Assembly: GCF_006442315.1 (NCBI RefSeq)
Contig: NZ_VFVY01000019.1
Span: 1 to 64,000, forward strand
Reading direction: 5' to 3'
DNA from: Mesorhizobium sp. B2-3-4
GTDB taxonomy: Bacteria > Pseudomonadota > Alphaproteobacteria > Rhizobiales > Rhizobiaceae
DNA: 64,000 bases
Under the pieces are notes generated by a model. That model was not told the DNA's origin, did no database searches, and saw nothing but the letters and a program-made list of their open reading frames with translations. Made by a program: the position numbers and the translations under genes. Below, piece after piece: positions 59,238 through 64,000 of the stretch (positions are counted from its first letter, which is position 1; each line of letters opens with the position of its first letter).

Positions 59238-59441
59238 CACCCCCCGACCCGCGCCAGCCCAGCACGAATCATCCCTTGCTAATGCAACCTAGCAGATTGC
59301 GGCGGAGGGCGGGTATTCCCAAGAATTGGGATGAGGTAATTTAGATACGATGTTGCTGGCTGGACACAGAAATGGCAGCAAGCATCTCGTGATTACGCAC
59401 TATTGGAGTAAGTAGCGCAAACCCATGGACTAAACTCTGCT

Positions 59442-59717
59442 TCAGGCGGAAAGAAGCGGCGCCGGCTCAACAACTGATCCGGCCAATAATTCTCGCTGTA
59501 CGGCAAGGAAGAACCTGCGCACTTCGTCACTGGCTGACGTTTTGTCGCTGCCCGCCCCGATAACGAGGTCGAGCAATTCCGCCGCTTTTGCCTTCCAGAA
59601 CGAGGTGGCGGTCTCGCCATGCAGGTTGCCGAGCTTGGCGGCAACGTCCCGGACTAGGAATAGCTGACGATCGATCGGGAACGCACGGACTTTTTCTGGG
59701 GACATCTTCCGAACCAT
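59442..59717 (-). CDS. small conserved protein (DUF6074-like)
   Basis: A 91-aa protein (MVRKMSPEKVRAFPIDRQLF, then RDVAAKLGNLHGETATSFWK, VRRFFLAVQRELL). The pattern AAxLxxxHGxxAxxFW...VxxFxxAVQxE is that of short rhizobial proteins I recall as DUF6074. Function unknown. The start is ambiguous among 59756, 59717 and 59705. Confidence 0.6.
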   Translation of the reverse strand: MVRKMSPEKVRAFPIDRQLFLVRDVAAKLGNLHGETATSFWKAKAAELLDLVIGAGSDKTSASDEVRRFFLAVQRELLAGSVVEPAPLLSA

Positions 59718-59875
59718 GACACTGACGCAACGAATCAACCATTGCCGAACAAGCAATGGCTAACCGCGAAGTTGGAAACGGAAGCTTAACGGCGCGCCCG
59801 ATCATGCGTCGTCCGCGCGACACGCTCATGTGTACTGGCAGTTAACGGGGTTTATCAGGGTACCCGAAGCGGCCC

Positions 59876-60172
59876 TCAGGCCTGCAGCGCTCTGGCCTCG
59901 CCGCCGCGCTTGCGTGGCGCCATCATGTCGCCGGCCATCAGGCCGGTGACGCGGCAGAACGCCATGAACGCCCGGCAGGCATCTTCGGTCTTGACCACAT
60001 CCACCGTGGCGCCGAAACAGGCATTGAATGCCTTCTGATACACCGGTCCCTGCCGGCGCGCCGGCCAGTCCTGCAGAAAATCGAGCGCCTGCTCGACGCC
60101 GTAGATTTCCTCGACTGGCAAGCCGGGACCTGGTGCGATGCGCACCGGCACCTCGAATTGCAATCTGTCCAT
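59876..60172 (-). CDS. DUF982 family protein
   Basis: A 98-aa protein with MDRLQFEVPVRIAPGPGLPV, YGVEQALDFLQDWPARRQG, VYQKAFNACFGA and DACRAFMAFCRVTGLM. The VxxAL..L...WP....G..Y..A...C pattern is diagnostic of DUF982, a rhizobial family of unknown function. GGGAG lies seven bases before the ATG at 60172. Confidence 0.85.
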   Translation of the reverse strand: MDRLQFEVPVRIAPGPGLPVEEIYGVEQALDFLQDWPARRQGPVYQKAFNACFGATVDVVKTEDACRAFMAFCRVTGLMAGDMMAPRKRGGEARALQA

Positions 60173-60364
60173 GCGACATCTCCCGAACCGGCATCGCCCA
60201 AGCAACGCGGCTCGTCGTAAAAAGTTGCTCGAAGCATCCTATGCCGCGGGAATGTGTCGTTACTGCGGAAAAGGACGTTTTGCCGCGGTCGGCCGCGATC
60301 CTTTGCTGGCGCAGGGCTCTCCGGACGCCCGTGACCTGTCGGTCACGGGGCCCTGGAGCCGTGG

Positions 60365-60601
60365 TCACTGGTTAGCCGGGTCGGTCTCCGCATCGAAGGC
60401 CATCCGCACCACCATCAGCAGAACGTAGGCCGACGGCAAGGCGAACAGGGCGCCGAGGACGAGCGCTCCGGCTCCCGACAAATAGAGCGTCTCGGCGACC
60501 GCCCAATAAACGGTTCCGATGCAGATGAGCGCCTGAACGGACAGAAATGACGCGGCGGAGGCCGCGCGCGATAGGCTTTTGAAGGTCTTGATGCGTTGCA
60601 T
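60365..60601 (-). CDS. small two-helix membrane protein
   Basis: A 78-aa protein starting MQRIKTFKSLSRAASAASFL with two membrane helices (about 21-39 and 46-66: FLSVQALICIGTVYWAVAE and GAGALVLGALFALPSAYVLL). The ATG at 60601 is used; the longer frame begins at GTG. Function unknown. Confidence 0.6.
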   Translation of the reverse strand: MQRIKTFKSLSRAASAASFLSVQALICIGTVYWAVAETLYLSGAGALVLGALFALPSAYVLLMVVRMAFDAETDPANQ

Positions 60602-60710
60602 TGCAATGATCCGTAAACGACGCGCCACGCGGCCAATGCGCGGCCGACAGCCGCCGCATGGGTCGCGACGCGAATGAGATGAATGAAGGTGAAAGGCGGC
60701 CCTGGACCGC

Positions 60711-61133
60711 TCAGGCCGGCATGGATGGCGGCGCGCGCGGCTGGTTGGCGCTTATGCAGGGTGGGCAAACAGCCTCATCCGCGGCGACAAACCTTGCCGG
60801 CAGTGGCAGGGAGAAGCCGAGAAAAGCGGCCTGCGGAGCCGGCAGGGCCGCATGGCCGCCGGCGAACTTGGCGAGCATCGGCCGTGTGCTGCGAACTTCC
60901 AGGGCCTGCGCTTTGTTGGTGCCCCGCAGGAGCGCCGCGACCTCACCCGAGCTTTCGATACCGACGCTGGCCGCGCCCTGAGCAGGATCCGCGAAGATGG
61001 GCGTGTCCGGCCGGCCGAGGCACAGCATCGCCAGCAGCACCAGGCCCATCAGACATGAGCAGGCTGCCGTCAGTGGCGTCCCGCGCGGCTTGACGCGCTC
61101 GGGCGCCGGGAACGGACGAGATCTCCGAAACAT
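60711..61133 (-). CDS. hypothetical protein with one N-terminal membrane helix
   Basis: A 140-aa protein with a basic start (MFRRSRPFPAPERVKPRGTP) and one hydrophobic segment (AACSCLMGLVLLAMLCLG, about 23-40), then an extended, proline- and alanine-rich tail with CPPCISANQPRAPP near the end. It is likely membrane-anchored or exported. The ribosome binding site is weak, so coding status is probable rather than certain. Confidence 0.5.
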   Translation of the reverse strand: MFRRSRPFPAPERVKPRGTPLTAACSCLMGLVLLAMLCLGRPDTPIFADPAQGAASVGIESSGEVAALLRGTNKAQALEVRSTRPMLAKFAGGHAALPAPQAAFLGFSLPLPARFVAADEAVCPPCISANQPRAPPSMPA

Positions 61134-61334
61134 CGAGCCGGCCTAACGCATGACGGCCTGAAAGGAAAGCAAACCCATGCAAAACCCGCAAAAAGCATCG
61201 CCTCGCCAGCAAATATTCGGGCGGCCGAGGCAGGACCAGGCAGTTCTTTCTTGAACCTTTCGCCCCCAAGTGCCAAATCTGGAGTCATCCTGGCGCCAGC
61301 GTTCCCGCGGCGCGCCATCTTCTATACGGGCAAA

Positions 61335-62162
61335 ATGGTCACCTATCTCGACGCCGCCACGGCACCGCTCAGAAACACCGGCCAGATCCGCCTCTACGGC
61401 GAGGAAGGCTTTGCCGGCATGCGCAAGGCATGCGACCTCACCGCGCGCTGCCTGGACGAACTGGCGCCGATGGTCGGCCCGGGCGTCACCACCGACGCCA
61501 TCGACCGTTTCGTCTTCGAGTTCGGCATGGACCATGGCGCACTGCCCGCCACGCTCAACTATCGCGGTTACACGAAATCGTCCTGCACCTCGATCAACCA
61601 TGTTGTCTGTCACGGCATTCCCGACAACAAGCCGCTGAAGGATGGCGATATCGTCAATATCGACGTGACCTACATCCTCGATGGCTGGCACGGCGATTCC
61701 TCGCGCATGTATCCGGTCGGCACGATCAAGCGCGCCGCCGAACGCCTGCTGGAAGTCACCCATGAATGCCTGATGCGCGGCATCGCCGCCGTCAGGCCGG
61801 GCGCGCGCACCGGTGCAATCGGCGCCGCCATCCAGACTTATGCCGAAGCCGAACGCTGCTCGGTGGTGCGCGACTTCTGCGGTCACGGCGTCGGCCAGCT
61901 GTTTCACGACGCGCCCAACATCCTCCATTACGGCAACGTCAATGAAGGCGTGGAGATGCGACCCGGCATGATCTTCACCATCGAGCCGATGATCAATCTC
62001 GGCCGGCCGCATGTGAAGGTATTGTCGGACGGCTGGACGGCGGTGACACGCGACCGCTCGCTGTCGGCGCAATACGAGCACACGGTCGGCGTTACCGACG
62101 CGGGCTGCGAGATTTTCACGCTGTCGCCCAAAAAGCTCGACCGCCCGGGACTGCCGGCCTGA
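61335..62162 (+). CDS. map: type I methionyl aminopeptidase
   Basis: A 275-aa enzyme that removes the initiator methionine from nascent proteins. The pita-bread fold motifs are present: NHVVCHGIPD (His near 91), VNIDVTYILDGWHGDSS (the two Asp ligands), FCGHGVGQLFHDAPN (His ligand), TIEPMINLG and YEHTVGVT (two Glu ligands). The longer frame starts at 61251, but MVTYLDAATAPLRN at 61335 is the family-like start. Some rhizobia have two copies; this one is not in an obvious operon. Confidence 0.95.
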   Translation: MVTYLDAATAPLRNTGQIRLYGEEGFAGMRKACDLTARCLDELAPMVGPGVTTDAIDRFVFEFGMDHGALPATLNYRGYTKSSCTSINHVVCHGIPDNKPLKDGDIVNIDVTYILDGWHGDSSRMYPVGTIKRAAERLLEVTHECLMRGIAAVRPGARTGAIGAAIQTYAEAERCSVVRDFCGHGVGQLFHDAPNILHYGNVNEGVEMRPGMIFTIEPMINLGRPHVKVLSDGWTAVTRDRSLSAQYEHTVGVTDAGCEIFTLSPKKLDRPGLPA

Positions 62163-62175
62163 CGCCACCAGGCGT

Positions 62176-63144
62176 CTAAGGGATCAGCAACAGACTTCCG
62201 GCGGTGCGCCCGGCTTCGAGTTCGGTATGGGCTTGACCGGCGTCGGCGAGCGCGAATTCGCCGCCAATGGTCGCTGTGATGCCCAGGCGAAACGCGTCGA
62301 GCACGCTCGCCGCGGCTTCGGTGTAGAAAGCCTGGTCGCCTGTCGCCGCCATTATGCTTGGGTGGGCAAGAGCGCGGTTGGGCCGCAACTGGTCAAGCGA
62401 AACCGGCGGGATTGGCCCTGCGGCCTGGCCGAAACTGACGGCGGTGCCGAACGGCCGGATACATTGGATGGTCTTTGCCAGCATGGCGCCACCGATGCCG
62501 TCATAGCCGACATCCACGCCGCGCCCCTGCGTGAGATCCAGAGTCCGCCCGATGATGTCGGCATCGCGCCCGACGATGAGATGATCGGCGCCATGGGACC
62601 AGGCAAGAGCGGCCTTTTCCTCGGAGCTGACGGTACCGATCACCGTAGCACCAAGATGCTTCGCCCAGCGGACCAGAATGGCGCCGAGCCCGCCCGCCGC
62701 CGCATGCACCAGCATGACCGTGCCCGGCTTCACAGCATAGGTGCGGCGGAGCAGCATGTAGGCGGTCATGCCCTTCAATGTCGATGCCGCCGCGATTCGG
62801 GCGTCGACCCCGTCGGGCAGCTTGATCGCCCGCGCGGCCGGCAGCAGCCGTGTCGAGCTGTAGCCGCCGACGGGAGCGCCGGCATAGGCAATGCGGTCCC
62901 CCGGCGCGAGAAATGCGACATCGGAACCAACCTCTTCAACGATTCCGGCACCCTCGGCGCCGAGCACATGGGGATAGGAAGGCAGCGGATAGATGCCCTT
63001 GCGATGGTAGATGTCGAGAAAATTGACGCCAATAGCCTCATGACGAAGGCGAACTTCCAGGGGGCCTGGAGATTGCGGCGCGCTTTCCAGCACCCGCAAT
63101 TGATCGATGCCCCCCGTGGCGATCAGCTTAACGGCAATATCCAT
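62176..63144 (-). CDS. NADPH:quinone oxidoreductase (zeta-crystallin type)
   Basis: A 322-aa zinc-free MDR family enzyme. GVNFLDIYHRKGIYPLPSYP is the quinone-reductase substrate loop, VHAAAGGLGAILVRWAK (about 142-158) is the NADPH-binding motif, and VDVGYDGIGGAMLAKTIQCI is the second nucleotide-contact block. It reduces quinones with NADPH. The ATG at 63144 (MDIAVKLIATGG) has GGGAG seven bases upstream; ATG at 63150 is the alternative. It converges with map and diverges from the LysR gene, a likely regulatory pair. Confidence 0.92.
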   Translation of the reverse strand: MDIAVKLIATGGIDQLRVLESAPQSPGPLEVRLRHEAIGVNFLDIYHRKGIYPLPSYPHVLGAEGAGIVEEVGSDVAFLAPGDRIAYAGAPVGGYSSTRLLPAARAIKLPDGVDARIAAASTLKGMTAYMLLRRTYAVKPGTVMLVHAAAGGLGAILVRWAKHLGATVIGTVSSEEKAALAWSHGADHLIVGRDADIIGRTLDLTQGRGVDVGYDGIGGAMLAKTIQCIRPFGTAVSFGQAAGPIPPVSLDQLRPNRALAHPSIMAATGDQAFYTEAAASVLDAFRLGITATIGGEFALADAGQAHTELEAGRTAGSLLLIP

Positions 63145-63204
63145 CCTCATTCTCCCGATCCAAAACGCGACAGCGAGGATGCCAGATGACAGCCTGATGG
63201 AAAA

Positions 63205-63232
63205 TTCCCTATAAACTCCCACGCAATGGGAA
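63205..63232. promoter_or_regulatory. inverted repeat in the LysR-quinone oxidoreductase intergenic region
   Basis: TTCCC (63205-63209) and GGGAA (63228-63232) frame an inner TCCC-N7-GGGA palindrome (63217-63231). The position between the divergent genes, close to the LysR start, fits an autoregulatory LysR box. Confidence 0.3.
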
Positions 63233-63243
63233 AAAATAAACGG

Positions 63244-64000
63244 ATGCTGGATTGGGAAGACCTCCGCCATTTTCATGCGCTTTCGCGTCTGGGCACGCTT
63301 TCGGCGGCTGCCCGGGCGCTGGGCGTGGAGCATGCCACCGTGGCAAGGCGAATAGCGCATTTGGAAGAGAGCATCGGCGCCAAGCTCGTCGACCGGCGCG
63401 GACGGCGCCTGTCGCTTACGGCCAAGGGCCAGGAGATCGCCACCATCGCGGCGCGCATGAGCGAGGATTCCCTGACGATCGAGCGCGCCGGTCTGAATAT
63501 CGACAGCCGGCATGCGGGAACGGTCAGGATAAGTGCCCCGCCAACCCTGGCGACGGCGCTGCTGACCGAGCGGTTCGTTCGCATCCGCCAGCGACATCCC
63601 GGCATCAACATCGTGGTCATCGGCGAGACGCGCTATGCCTCGCTGGGGCGCAGGGAGGCCGACATCGCCGTGCGCATGGCGCGCCCCGATCAGGGCGACC
63701 TGACCGTCACCAGGATCGGCGAAATCGGTTTCAGCCTCTACGGCGACCCCAACTATCTTGCCGCGACGCGCGAGGCGAACTGGACCTTCATCGGCTATGA
63801 GCAAACCATGTCGTCGTCTCCCCAGGAGAGGCTGCTTGCGCGGATCGCGGGAGATCGCCCGGTCGCGATCCGCGGCTCCACGCTGGAGTTTCAGCTGGCT
63901 GCCGTCAAAGCCGGCGGCGGCATCGCCTTGCTGCCGGATTTCATGGCCACCGGCCAAGGTTTGACCAGCCTTCCGTTGGCGGAAGCCCCCCTCACCCGTG
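63244..64000 (+). CDS. LysR-family transcriptional regulator, C-terminus cut by the window edge
   Basis: The N-terminal winged helix-turn-helix is MLDWEDLRHFHALSRLGTLS then AAARALGVEHATVARRIAHL, and the effector domain (about 90 onward, GTVRISAPPTLATALLTERF) runs off the window. The ATG at 63244 is favoured over 63226 because the inverted repeat lies across the earlier ATG. It is divergent from the quinone oxidoreductase gene. Confidence 0.9.
   Translation, partial: MLDWEDLRHFHALSRLGTLSAAARALGVEHATVARRIAHLEESIGAKLVDRRGRRLSLTAKGQEIATIAARMSEDSLTIERAGLNIDSRHAGTVRISAPPTLATALLTERFVRIRQRHPGINIVVIGETRYASLGRREADIAVRMARPDQGDLTVTRIGEIGFSLYGDPNYLAATREANWTFIGYEQTMSSSPQERLLARIAGDRPVAIRGSTLEFQLAAVKAGGGIALLPDFMATGQGLTSLPLAEAPLTR

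Noticed and set aside
62176..63957. 593-codon minus-strand frame that would fuse the quinone oxidoreductase to an upstream part
   Set aside because: The extra N-terminal part lies antisense to the LysR gene. The enzyme's natural start with a ribosome binding site is at 63144.

Overview
The window is a high-GC alphaproteobacterial chromosome segment, almost certainly Mesorhizobium. The gene set and order support this: the aminotransferase, hom, glpX and recJ series; folE followed by hisI; phaC; tandem DUF768-type proteins, a family I know only from Mesorhizobium; and two copies of a rhizobial intergenic palindrome that begins with ATGCATGTC.

Layout. Positions 1-21476 are ordinary chromosome. 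This part holds the tail of an IS630-like transposase at the left edge, an acyltransferase, thrS with a clear terminator, a TIGR00027-type methyltransferase, a class D beta-lactamase, yidD, a LysR regulator, a NifU-like scaffold, folE-hisI, a patatin, recJ, glpX, hom, an aminotransferase, phaC and a peptidase M15-like lipoprotein. A tRNA-Glu gene (21477-21551) marks the left end of an integrated element of about 22.5 kb. Its right end is an exact 48-bp repeat of the tRNA 3' part at 43977-44024. Positions 44025-64000 are chromosome again: a periplasmic caspase-like protein, a histidine-rich membrane protein, tRNA-Cys, an 11.1-kb autotransporter gene, several small conserved genes, methionine aminopeptidase, a quinone oxidoreductase and a LysR gene cut by the window edge.

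The element. A tyrosine integrase lies at the right end and an AlpA-like helix-turn-helix gene at the left end, so on the excised circle they would be divergent around attP. Next to the left end is a replication module: an 883-aa protein with a RepA-type ATPase domain, followed directly by an iteron-like cluster with nine copies of CTTGTCG or its complement and an AT-rich patch, a plausible origin. Then come a small terminase-like protein, a serine recombinase preceded by a perfect 14-bp inverted repeat, a virion-type 795-aa protein, a collagen-like tail fibre and many small genes. No portal, capsid or large terminase gene is visible. The element therefore looks like a replicating phage satellite or a strongly reduced prophage. 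Its cargo includes a DNA methyltransferase fused to a nuclease-like domain, an SRAP protein, a secreted nuclease, a 31-aa peptide with a lasso-type leader, and a GHKL-ATPase / STAS-like / membrane-protein module beside the integrase.

The features most worth follow-up are the iteron origin with its satellite-like layout, the GHKL/STAS-like module, the methyltransferase-nuclease fusion, the orphan lasso-leader-like peptide and the caspase-LprI protein just outside the element. All family names come from reading motifs; no database search was run.
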